Translations under genes and position numbers: made by a program
Notes under the pieces: generated by a model
Told to the model about the DNA's origin: nothing
What the model saw: the letters and a program-made list of their open reading frames with translations, nothing else
The model's database searches: none
In this document: piece after piece, positions 20,333 to 30,224 of the stretch
Numbering within the stretch: position 1 is the stretch's first letter
How the letters are laid out: every line of letters begins with the position of its first letter
Source of the DNA: Rhodocollybia butyracea
Lineage: Eukaryota; Basidiomycota; Agaricomycetes; Agaricales; Omphalotaceae
DNA: 64,000 nucleotides
NCBI GenBank assembly: GCA_015501585.1
Contig: JADNRY010000120.1
Coordinates: 62,001-126,000 of the forward strand
Direction: 5' to 3'

Positions 20333-21148
20333 ATGGAGGCACCTACTGTTGCTGCACCGGTGCTTACCCATGACACTTCGCCTGAACTGAATAGTTCCAC
20401 TTCGACTATTGTTCATACCCTTGCCACTGCTACCTCGAATACGGCTGCTTCTCTCGGTTACTCTGCACTTACATCTCCAATGATGTTGTTCACTACTGCT
20501 ACCGACACTACCTCTCCTTCCGAAGCAGACATTATTGAATTTTTCCATCTTGCCAACAGTTCATACGAAATCTATCAGCCTGTGGAGTATAGTGTACTTC
20601 GAAACCTTCCAACTATTGCTGAATATATGGCATGGGAGGAAGCTCAACCTATTGGCGATCCTCTTGATATCCTCGCAAAAAGGGCAATATTTGTGACTGC
20701 AGATGGAATTTTTCGTACTCCATTCCACTGTCATCAGAGATTTTTACCCTTCGAAGCCGAGTTGCATGACATCTCTCCAGATTCGGTTCCCTTTCCTATC
20801 CGAGAAATACGTTGTCTCGAAATCCGTTTGAAGGCAGTACTTCCACGTTTAATTGGAACTGGGATGCTCATTCCAGCTCGGGCAGGCCACGGACGAGCCA
20901 TGGCTTTGGCTCCATTCTTCAAGGATGGATGCATCCAGTATATCCTCTGTCTCCATGGGAATTGTGACGTATTCCTTATGCGTACGCAGGAGTACTCTAT
21001 GGATGTTCATTGGAGTAATTGGGAGCAGCTGAAGGCGACATATGGACAGGGGAACTTTACGGCATTGTTTTCAGCGGATATGTATACTCTGGAAGGACGG
21101 ATGGAAGGAGTTCGTCGTCAGAGGGATTGGCTTTCATGGAGACTCTGA
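20333..21148 (+). CDS. Gypsy accessory ORF between integrase and 3' LTR, unknown function
   Basis: Complete 271-residue ORF starting MEAPTVAAPVLTHD. The first 70 residues are Ser/Thr/Ala-rich; the rest looks folded, with Trp/Tyr/Phe-rich segments such as YSVLRNLPTIAEYMAWEEA and FHCHQRFLPFEAEL. No transmembrane helix or signal peptide, so it is not a typical envelope gene. TATATAAA at 20257-20264 lies 76 nt upstream and could drive a separate transcript. I do not recognise the family. Its position, outside Pol but inside the LTRs, marks it as part of the retroelement. Confidence 0.6.
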   Translation: MEAPTVAAPVLTHDTSPELNSSTSTIVHTLATATSNTAASLGYSALTSPMMLFTTATDTTSPSEADIIEFFHLANSSYEIYQPVEYSVLRNLPTIAEYMAWEEAQPIGDPLDILAKRAIFVTADGIFRTPFHCHQRFLPFEAELHDISPDSVPFPIREIRCLEIRLKAVLPRLIGTGMLIPARAGHGRAMALAPFFKDGCIQYILCLHGNCDVFLMRTQEYSMDVHWSNWEQLKATYGQGNFTALFSADMYTLEGRMEGVRRQRDWLSWRL

Positions 21149-21500
21149 GGCATGGATCCGCCATCGCCCGTTCATCGTCCATGGTGGAGCCGAGCCTGGT
21201 CTGCAGTCCATCAGTACATTTTCCCTTCAAGCGACAATTCTTCTGAAGGTTCGTGGGTTGTCTAACAGGTGGAGATGCTATTCGAGATATGCCAATAATT
21301 AGTCTATCCTTACGCCAAATCTATATTGTACATACTGGAACCATTGCTGCTGACACGTCGTAATCTGAAGTAAAATGTATATAACTCAATTGGACTTGAT
21401 TATAGCCGCATCAAGTCAGCCGAGTAACACATTGATCCTTCAGATTCCGACAGCCGTTACCCACTGGGGACAGTGGCCCTATTCCGTTCCCTGCGATAGA

Positions 21501-22388
21501 TGTCAGGTAGTAGTTGGGTTTTCGAGAATGTAGTGTGATTATGGGCTATCTAAGCGCCCGGGTAAGTACTTCACCGAATCGCATCAAAAGCTTTAAAAGC
21601 CGGCAGCGCCTAATCAACTACTTTAGAATTAGTAATATGCAAATGATCACATGAAATGGCATGTCCGCCAAGGCTATATGTCTGCCAAAGGTACGCGTAT
21701 ACAGACACTTGCGTGTCCCCCATGTTTTGCTTATTCATGCAGTAGGTCCATTAGTAAGACAGTAGAATAATTTAATTGTACAGTATATAAACCCCCCAGT
21801 AGACAGAAATAAAAAGTTCTTTCTTCCCCTCTAAATTGCCCCTCTAAGTCTAGTCTTTTAAGACTCTCAATAAAGTCTTGTTAGTGTATCCTGATTGGAT
21901 TAGTTAGTAAGCTTCAGTCCAGCAAGAGCCTGGTAAATAGTTCTACTAATAATTCAAGTACACTGTTACTTACTCATTGAAAGTCTTCTATTCAGTTTAG
22001 TATATGAACTACAGCCCAGCAGAGCCTGGTACAGTTCCATATTCGATTCATATTCACTGCTACGCCTCCGGATACGCCGTTCCCACGCCTCCTAGTGCGC
22101 CTCGGAATTACAGTCACAGAAGCCACTCTTCTAGTCACTCCCGCTACTCTCCTTATTCTCATTCACCCTACTGGTACTCGTCCCCTCCCCAAGCTCCATT
22201 TCAGCCTACTCCTCCTTCATACAGTCACTTTCCATACTTACCTCCGCCTCACTACACACCTCCGTACCCTTACTTGAATTCACGTTACTACTACTAGTCC
22301 TCAGGGCCTGTGCACCACGCATTTTACGGTCCACCAATAACGTGCTTGCCTGGTCCTTACATTATTGGAAAAGTCCATTAGTGTGACA
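21501..22388 (+). repeat. Gypsy 3' LTR
   Basis: 888 bp. Differences from the 5' LTR: TTCAAA/TTTAAA, and three CCG/CCA changes. It carries the same 97-residue ORF at 22004-22297 without a lesion. Confidence 0.9.
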
Positions 22389-22543
22389 GCAGGTTCCGTA
22401 CAGGTCACTGTAGGTTCCGTACAGGGTACTGCAGGTTCTGTACAGGGTACTGCAGGTTCCGTACAGGTTACTGTAGGTTCCGTACAGGGTACTGCAGGTT
22501 CCGTACAGGGTACTGCAGGTTCCGTACAGGTCACTGTACATTT
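22389..22543 (+). repeat. Minisatellite GGTTCCGTACAGG continuing after gypsy
   Basis: About seven units of the type GGTTCCGTACAGGGTACTGCA or GGTTCCGTACAGGTCACTGTA. This is the continuation of the array cut at 5713. Repetitive peptides in several frames here are only translations of the repeat. Confidence 0.85.
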
Positions 22544-22747
22544 TGTACTGGATATGGTGCATTATGGACAACATACTAGTGCCCAACAATGTCAATATAA
22601 ACTATAATCTCCCATGGCATGCCAAAATCCAGAGCCACCACAGCCAATCCCACATACTGAAGTGCCACTACATGTGCATTTCAATAAATAAATAAATACA
22701 TCAACTATTGCTTAGTCTCTACTTTCGTTGTTTTTTGGTCCCCTTGT

Positions 22748-25700
22748 TCAACCCAGATACACTTTTACCAGCACTTTTGGAGTCATTCTTCTCTCTTTTT
22801 CGTTTGGTGGCCAGTGGAACTTGCTTGTGATTGGCTTCAATTTGATCTGACTTGGCTGGCTGTTGATCATCCAAATAGTTGGGTCCAACCTGTGACAGTT
22901 ACATTCAGTTGAGATTGAGTACAGTGCTGGGACAAACAGATGGCCTACAAGACATTCTACATCATCATCTCCCCATCGCCTTTTCCCAGTATCATTTTCA
23001 GGTCCATGTTCACTCCATGGATTCCATCCCCGCAAGTGAGTGCCTGCATCAAGCCCCCACTGTTGATTCCCTGCAACCCCTGCATCTTCTGAGATATCAA
23101 AGATCAAGGATTCAAGTATGGAAGGTGCCTCCAAGTCTACATCAGCCTTTTGATAGCATTTATCCTTTCCATCAATGGTTTTCCCAGTCCATGCTACAAG
23201 ACGGTCAAAGGCCTTCTTGAGTCCATCAAGACCAAAGTCTGATCGGTGGAGAACCAGCAAAGTGCGTGCATGTGAGATTGGCAATGTAAACATCCATATA
23301 TGCTGTTTTTCGGTTGCACCTGGAACATTCTGATCAAACCAGTTGTTGATGCGGGCACAGTCATCTGTCGTCAGACCACCCGAGTGCTCCATTACAGGTG
23401 TGACATGATGTGTTGTGAGTGGTACAGCACCCCGGCGCTTTTTGGGCTGCCGCTGTGTCATCTGCCACTGCTTAGCAGGACATATGTCTGGGTCTACAGT
23501 CTCAGGGCTATTCATCAGCTCTGTGAGGATAAGGATATGAGGCCGCAATGCTTTTTCAATCTCTGAATTAAAGGGGAGAAATTCTGGATTTTCTAGTATG
23601 TTGTCAGCCTTGTCACGTGTAACAAATGCCCGTTGCCACTGTCCAAGCTATAAAGTGGGTTACAATCTTTTTACACCAAAAGGAGATAATAGAACTTGCC
23701 CGAATTGCTCGTCTAGCACTTTGATTGCGCCATAGCTCATCTTTTATGTCTTTGATTGAGACAATTGCATAATCCCCAGGTTTTTGAGACGAAGTTGGAA
23801 GTGGGAGATTGTGACGCCACCAGCAAATAGTCCATGATTTCCCATCTTTGTGGCGGAATATGAGCCGGGCAGGAAAGAAAAAGATTCCATCTGGGGTATC
23901 CCTGACCAAAACAGTTTTTCCCTCACTGAAAGGATATTAAAATCAAAAGAGAAAACAATCAAATAAAATAACACACAAGATATGAGATGATATAGCTGCT
24001 TCCGTATTGGGTGCACTAAATCAAATTTGAATTAGAATATTCTTTTAAAAATATCATTATGTCACTTACGCTCTTGAGGACCTCCGAACTGCTTTACTGT
24101 GGGTATCCTTTAGTTTGAATGGATTCTCAAGCCCACAAATTGGACACAAAAATCCCTTCAGTGAGGCAGTAGTGCGGTCAGTCTGGCAGGCCAAGTGTGA
24201 CCAATACACCTCACAAGATGTGCAACAGAGCAGGTTTTCGGGTTCCGGAAGCATTGTGCAACTGGGTTACTGTGCATGCGATGAATTTCTGTGATGTGTG
24301 TCAGGTTACGGATCCAGGTCTGGAAGTTTCCTTGGCAGCTGGAATAGTGTGCAATCATTGGCCCCTGTGTGGCCCGGGGGGCAGGTCCTGGACAAGAGGG
24401 TCTTATTTGAAAATGATCGACAATAGAGTTCTCTCCAGAGCAACGTCGTATGCTCATTGAGTGAGCCGAAAAAAGCATAGAGGCAGTTTTCTTAATATCT
24501 GTATCCTTGGCCTGATGGTTGGAGGATAAATCAAAACAACAAGCAAACCAGCTCTAAAATGGAAGGCAAGAATAAGTATCAGGTGTATAATCAATTATGT
24601 GAACTTACAAACACACTGTTGAAAGAAGTTTCTGTATCATCATATGCCAGTCTGTGATCAATGATATATCTCCGAGCCGTTTGACGTAGTGCTGAAAGCT
24701 GGGGTTGCATATCTGTTCCATTCCCAAGTAAGATCAGACGGCGTGCTTTGAGGAGAGTGTATAATGGATGAAAGAGATGTTTCTGTGCCTCTTCAGCTTC
24801 AAATACTGTTGAAGCCTCAGCCCAATCATAGTTAAGCAGCCAAAAAATAGCTTCAAAACTAGTGTCAATCCAGCAGGAGTTCTGGCTATTCCTGAAAGAG
24901 GGAAATGTTGTCAAGGAGGATGAAAGGAGAATGACTGGTCGATTTTTCAGAATCATTAAGCGAAAGTCCCGGGGAACACTGTCAACCAAGTCCTGAGAGG
25001 AATAGAAGCCAAGGGTATCCTGTGAAGGTGGGGGAGCAGGTGGAGAAGGATTGTCAGTTTCTGAATGAGTAGTTTTAATGCTGGACTGAGCATATTCCCA
25101 CAGTCCCTTAACCTCTGCAGACTTATTGCCTTGATGAAGCCAGTTATACATGAAATCTGAGCCTGATGTAGCTAGGTTTGAATACCTGTAAGGAGTATGC
25201 AATAAATCAAATCATTTGGGACCTACCTCTCTCAGTACTTGATTCTGCAATACCAAACCACTCTTCCCACTCATCCTCCACAGTATCATTAGTGCCTGAA
25301 AAAAAATATGATCTTGAGCCAAGCTAGGGCAAGAAATCATAAAATCATATACCCTTGACAAAAGCAGCTTTAGATGTTTCAGATATGCCATGCCACTCCT
25401 CCCACTGCATGTTGGATGACTCATTGATTTCTAGCATCAGGTTTTGATTAACAGGAGAAATGACTTCATGCAGAAAGAGTAAATACCTTTGGGCCTAGAT
25501 TTTGACTCTGAGAACCGAACTTTCTTTACTGGTTTGTTTTGAGTTTGTCTAGTCGAAGTAGGTTTCTGTTTCCAAGATGAATACAAAGGCTTCACTCTGA
25601 GATTTTGCTTCCAGCGAAGTAGGCGGCTATCATCAGGCGGGCGGCCATCATTGACATACTGTTTTTGTCGTTTCTTTATGGAGGAAGGAGTGCGGGATTT

Positions 25701-28035
25701 TTTGGTGCGTCCTATCTTTGCTTTGAGTTGCTGTCAAATATGCAGAGGAGGCTTCCCCCAATGTGTTGGCTGACCTACTAAAATCTGGATTTAATTTTAA
25801 CCTTGGAGCCATGTTAATTGACATACCTCGTGCTGCATTGAAGAGCTTCTCAAATGTTACACACACTTTCCAGATTGCCCTCCACCCATCAAAGAAGTCA
25901 TGATTACGACCTTGCTGTGAGTACATGCTAAAGTGCATTGACTCTTCCGGGTTTGTTGTCTCAGGTAGTGAGTCCCAAATTGCAGGATCCATGCTACGTT
26001 TGGACTCAAACAGCATGGTTGCATGTTTATCTGACATCCACCACTGCAGCCATGGTCGGATTTTGGGGAAGTCTGACTCAAGTGAGTCTGCAAGCTGATG
26101 TAGGATCTCAGGACTGGTTGCCTTCAGGAGGGCACGGACTCTTTGAGAAAAAAGTGGCTGCTGGTCAACAGGCACAATAGCTGTAATACGTTTGACACGT
26201 GTGATACTTGCTTCAAAATGCTGCCGACATCCCCGAAGCAGAGTTGCACCTTTGCGCTGAAGTTCCTCTGCAGTCCGTGGGTTGGATTGTTTCAGCCAGA
26301 ATCGCACAAATGAACCAATAAAGCCAGAGCGCTCTCCATCACTGAAATCAACAATCTATTTGAGCAACTATCAGTAAACACTTGGTTCATTGATAAATAT
26401 AAAGCATACCCCAGTAAAAAGCTCATCAGTGATAGGTTTATTCCGCTCAGTACAGACTCTAGCTATAGATTCAAGCAGAGCTAAAAAGTGCTGTTCATAG
26501 TGGGTAGATGTAGCTCCATTGGAGTAGCTAATGAGAACTGGTACCCATCGCAAAAGAATTTGAGAGAAAACAGAGCTGATAATGAGTAGTGATGATCAAA
26601 CTTGCCACCAACCATGTGCGGCATCAGTGACAATACCATTAAAGGGTCCATCAATCTGAAGAGCTTCATCATGGATTTGCAAGGCCATGAAAGGGGTTTG
26701 ACCAGAAATAACAGTGACTCCACCAAGCATTGTGTTTGCAACAATGAAACCTGGATGCTCCAACTGAAAATTTGAAAAAGTCTCGACAAAGGCATCACCA
26801 GTGCCTCCCTTCATTGTACCCTTGCTCAAAACGCTTTTCCGCATGCGACTAACTCGTGGAGCATGAATAAGGACGGAGGATATTTCAGTTGCAGATTTTC
26901 CATCCACAGTGTTTCCAGAGATGAGAGCTGCTGGGGAGGCTTTTGGATTAGTATGAACAAACTCAATGAATTGGCTTTCCTGGTCCTTGGTAAGATGAAG
27001 CCTATAGGAGGGAATTTCGTGGTTGTGATCATGAATCCCATTCATATATCGGACCCCGCCAGACCACCGAACAATAGCAGACTTGTTTGGGCAAGAATGA
27101 TGTGTGAGATTCTGATTACCACACTTGCATTCTTTAGAAAGCTGTTTTTGAATCGCTGATGGACCATGGGTATGGGGACGTATGGTAACTGCACAATCCG
27201 GATTTCCACAATGAATTGTCCCAAGACACTGACGGTAGGACCGGTGTCCCAAGTCTAGCATAGATGAATCCTTTGAGCTACCAGCCCGTTGCTTTCCACT
27301 TGAAGCATGGCAAGCCCAGTCCACAGCTAGGTTGCTGGTTTCAGCAACAACACTATGTGATAAATCCAAAGCCCAGTTTCCTTGTGGTGTCAATGGCCAT
27401 CTACCATTTGGAAGGTTCTGCAGGTAAATATAAGAGGTTTCATCATTTACACATGAACCTGATAGTGGAACATGGGGCTGAAGATGACTATTCTGGGAGA
27501 GGACTACAGGGGATGGTGCATTGGATAACACACTGTGAGTGCCAATAGTGGAAGAAGGAATGGTGGGCGCTAAAGTCTCAGGAGACAAATGTCCTTGAGT
27601 GACCTGTGACCTGGGTGTGGGGGGCTGCAGTGGTTTCTCAGAATTTGTCTCTGAGCTCTGAGCAGTGATGGATAAGTCTGGGAATGAAGGAGGCCGAAAT
27701 AGAGGGGGGTATAATGGCCAAGGGGCCGATAGATTACTGGAGGTAGGAGGAAAAGAATATTGACCAAAAGATTGTGGAATGGAAGCCTGGTAATTGAAAA
27801 CTCCAGGCTGGCCATTGGGTAACATGTTGGGGAAAGGGTGGTTATTGTAAAAGTATGGTCCTTCACCTAGGGGGCCTGAGTGTGAGGTTGCCATTTGTTG
27901 CTTGAGCTGGGGAATGGTATGTGGAGCCTGATTGGCCTTTTTAGCTATCATAAAACAAGTCAAAAGAATTCAACACAATAAGTTACAGGACTAAGAATGA
28001 GAGGGCATACATTGTTTCTCTTTTTCAACTGGCAT
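22748..28035 (-). pseudogene. Giant Mutator-like transposase: GCM-type zinc finger, DDE core, peptidase-like, PHD-like
   Basis: Starts at ATG 28035 (MPVEKEKQ; exon 28035-28011), then 27944 onward. Order: Pro/Ser/Gln-rich N-terminus; GCM/WRKY-like zinc cluster (CLGTIHCGNPDC...CKCG...HHSC...HDHNHE); DDE core with candidate acids in IVTDAAHGWW, IVDFSDGERSGF and TTNPEESMH; a basic linker (RPPDDSRLLRWK); acidic EWEEW repeats; a Cys-peptidase-like box NSCWIDTSFEAIFW (near 24880); PHD-like finger CCTSCEVYWSHLAC...CPICG (24110-24230); a C-terminal region VRDTPDGIFFFPARLIF that may be BAH-like. Introns seen include 27945-28010, 26356-26409, 25778-25826 and a GC-AG intron 23648-23699. Lesions: in-frame TGA at 26598-26596 and 25736-25734, both likely from CGA, and frame changes near 25200 and 24250. 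Later exon limits are approximate. Confidence 0.75.
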
Positions 28036-28483
28036 ATCAGGGCTAATGAAAGATGCAACCCTTTGACAAAGTTTATGCTAGTATGATAACGCTCAATAAA
28101 TAACAGAATACAGTATTTTTAAAACAGTCATTTACCCAGCCTTCAGTTAACGAAAACATGTTTCGAAAGCAACTGTAACTTAGTTTTATCTAATCTGATG
28201 CTGTCGAACTTAAACGCTTTGAAGCGGGCGGAAAAAAGGGTCTGGTATCTCGAACTAAGGGTATTTATACCTAAATCAAAACCCATCATTTTCGTCCCTA
28301 AAACTATTGGTGCGCTGATCGCGCACGGCGCCCGCATGCCTGTTGTGCACAATATTGCTGAGAGACTACATTTATGTGCGTAGTGGACTCCAAGTACTTG
28401 CAAATGCCACAGACCATTAAAGTTAATCAAGATATGTATATATAGATTGTAGATTGATTCTCTAACACTGATGCGCAACTGTA
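28036..28483. other. Promoter side of the transposase gene
   Basis: Non-coding DNA between the transposase start and the right subterminal repeat. It should contain the transposase promoter; no clear TATA box was picked. Confidence 0.45.
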
Positions 28484-28600
28484 CAGTAAACTACAAGTGC
28501 CGTACAGGTGCCGTACGGTCCGCACAGGTTTCGTACAGGTTCCGTACAGTTCCGTACAGGTTCCGTACAGTCACTTACTGGTTCCGTACAGGGGTTACTG
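28484..28600 (+). repeat. Right subterminal minisatellite
   Basis: Seven or more units of CCGTACAGGT or TTCCGTACAG immediately inside the right TIR. Same unit as 5213-5283 but in the opposite context relative to the element end. Confidence 0.8.
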
Positions 28601-28615
28601 TAAAAGCTAGTGGCC

Positions 28616-29184
28616 CGAGTGCCTTTGAAGCAACGAATACGTCGATGAGCCTGTAATCGTCATACGAGATATGGTGGAGATCGCCATCAGGATTATTACC
28701 ATCAGCAGGAATGCTATTAGGAAGCAGCGAGTATGTTAACGTTAGCAACGACGAGCTTCCTAAGATGTACTAAGACTTACAAAGAATTGATCATGACATT
28801 AAGAAGACAAGTGAACTGGGCAGAAGTGACTCCGAGGTCTGGCACGATAAAAATATTGGGTCCCTCATCAGGTTCTGAGGAAAATCTATGACGGAACCAT
28901 TCGCCTTCAAGCTCAAGCTTCTTCCGGGGAAGCTGATACGAAACCCCATCGAGATGAATGATAACTTGGACATTGTTCCAGTAAGTGGGATGAGGATTAA
29001 GTTTGACTTTTTTGGTCAGAGGCAGCATCCAGAGCGCGTTTCCTAGGAGGAGTGATTGGCTCAGCTGTAGAGCATTAGTAAGTAAGCGACTTGCCCACAA
29101 AATATTCAACTCACCTTGACTACTTTCAAGTGCAAGAGTCATAACGCTGTTGGCCACCGCCGTAGATCCGACAGAAGAAGACAT
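28616..29184 (-). pseudogene. BTB/POZ-domain gene, 5' half (split by transposons)
   Basis: ATG at 29184 (MSSSVGSTAVANS). A GTGAGT...CAG intron follows codon SSQ. The BTB core reads NVQVIIHLDGVSYQLPRKK, EGEWFRHRF and FIVPDLGVTSAQFTCLLNVM; a second intron (GTAAGT to AATAG, near 28722-28788) joins to INSFIPADG and then DDYRLIDVFVASKALG, where the Mutator-like element begins. A T6 run on the plus strand (29008-29013) coincides with a frame change between TPPRKRALDAASDQ and the BTB core, so there may be a second lesion. The remainder is at 4633-5200. Confidence 0.75.
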
Positions 29185-30224
29185 GCCTATGCTAGGTAAG
29201 AGCTTGTCAACCATACGCTGTAGCCGAAAAGTGACGAGAAAACACGAACGAGTTTCTAATCCAAATGGCTGTCTAGTTAAGAGAAAAAGGAAGATGTTGG
29301 TCAAAGTGGAAGAGCAATCGTATTCTTGAATGAAAGCCTCGTTCCTTTAAATAATAAAGCGGCATGATAAACCTCTTTGTCTGTGTTCTAACAATGGGAA
29401 ACAAAGAAACTTGTGAGTGTGGGCCACCACGCCAAGCGTGTGGCAGGTACGAGTCCTGCAAGATGCTAGTTTGAGATTTCATAAGTATGGAAAAGGTAAT
29501 AATAGTCCCAGCGCATCCAGTAAAAGGTCCATGCTGCTGAATCAGATCTGAAAAGTCAATAACAAACACTGACTCAGTGCAAGGATTGTCAGAAAATCAG
29601 GACTTAAGCAGAAATTGCTTGTTTAACCTCTGGCAGGCACTGATAACTGCAGTCAACCCTGCATGGCAAGAGGTTTGCACTTGGCAATTAAGTATCAAAA
29701 AGCTTAGAGTAGGGTTCAAGTGTACTTTTACAGTAGCACACAAAGGAAGGAAGGAAGGAAGGAAGTTTGTTTAAGCAGTGCGACGGTAAGCGAAAATGGG
29801 AACGCCGACGGAGTCACATGACGGGCGCTTTGACATTTCTAAATATGGTGAAACGATTCTCCCAAATTTGGGCAAGATCAACCCCATTCGGGACAAAATT
29901 CCCACGCGAAACCGGCCATAAGGACGAGCCTTCATTACATTCAGGACTCGTAACATCGTCCAGAGCGCTTAGTATATTCACATTCTCCGGGCCGTATTCC
30001 CGCTTCCACTACGCAGAGTCAGGTAAATCCCGCGTCAGGTATGTGATTTTCAAAGCTCAGAACTCAAAGCTTTGATTCATCTACACGTCTCAGGATTGTC
30101 CCATTTTCTCGACCCTTGAAAACTCGCCTTTGTATGTGACAACCTTCCTTCACTTAGTAAGTTAGAGCCTCTAAAGCGAAAAAGTATTTCACCTTTGGTA
30201 GCCTTCATCAACATCTCCATGTAA
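29185..30224. other. Intergenic region
   Basis: No gene supported. A GGAA microsatellite lies at about 29743-29763. Short frames on the minus strand near 29300-29570 have no recognisable family. Confidence 0.45.

Larger units (their letters stand above)
5714..22388 (+). mobile_element. Ty3/gypsy LTR retrotransposon, full length, split by copia
   Basis: Two 888-bp LTRs (5714-6601 and 21501-22388) begin TGTCA and end TGACA, with a 4-bp flanking duplication GCAG. Order is LTR, Gag-protease, Pol (RT, RNase H, integrase), an extra 3' ORF, LTR. RT-before-integrase order and the H2C2 integrase finger identify Ty3/gypsy. A copia element interrupts Gag-protease. Pol has a one-base frameshift in a T8 run. 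The LTRs differ at only four sites, all C/G against T/A, so the insertion is young. I found no convincing polypurine tract before the 3' LTR; the sequence after the 5' LTR contains TGGAACCGACGACGGGG (6607-6623) as a possible primer-binding site for a tRNA I cannot name. Confidence 0.9.
5201..28615 (-). mobile_element. Mutator-like element with giant transposase, carrying nested gypsy and copia
   Basis: The left end starts GGGCACCGAA at 5201 and runs into CTTTTACAGTAACCCCTG. The right end, read inward from 28615, starts GGCCACTAG and runs into the same CTTTTACAGTAACCCCTG. Flanks are a perfect 10-bp direct repeat CGAGTGCCTT (5191-5200 and 28616-28625). Without the later gypsy insertion the element is about 6.7 kb. 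It carries one multi-exon transposase gene on the minus strand (22748-28035) and TTCCGTACAG minisatellites near both ends. A 9-11 bp TSD together with a GCM/WRKY-type zinc finger fits the Mutator superfamily. It inserted into a BTB-gene exon. The transposase has two in-frame TGA codons, so this copy is probably not autonomous now. Confidence 0.8.

Noticed and set aside
20333..21148. Envelope gene of the gypsy element
   Set aside because: No signal peptide and no transmembrane helix are visible.
22365..22607. Repetitive peptides in several frames over the minisatellite
   Set aside because: They are translations of the TTCCGTACAG repeat in both strands and have no start context or family.
26577..26625. 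Intron in place of the in-frame TGA at 26598-26596
   Set aside because: Possible GT/AG choices around it lose phase, whereas plain read-through keeps a conserved-looking stretch (SSLLIISSVFSQILLRW).
28484..28600. CRISPR-like array of short repeats
   Set aside because: Units abut or overlap, there are no unique spacers, and the setting is a eukaryotic transposon.
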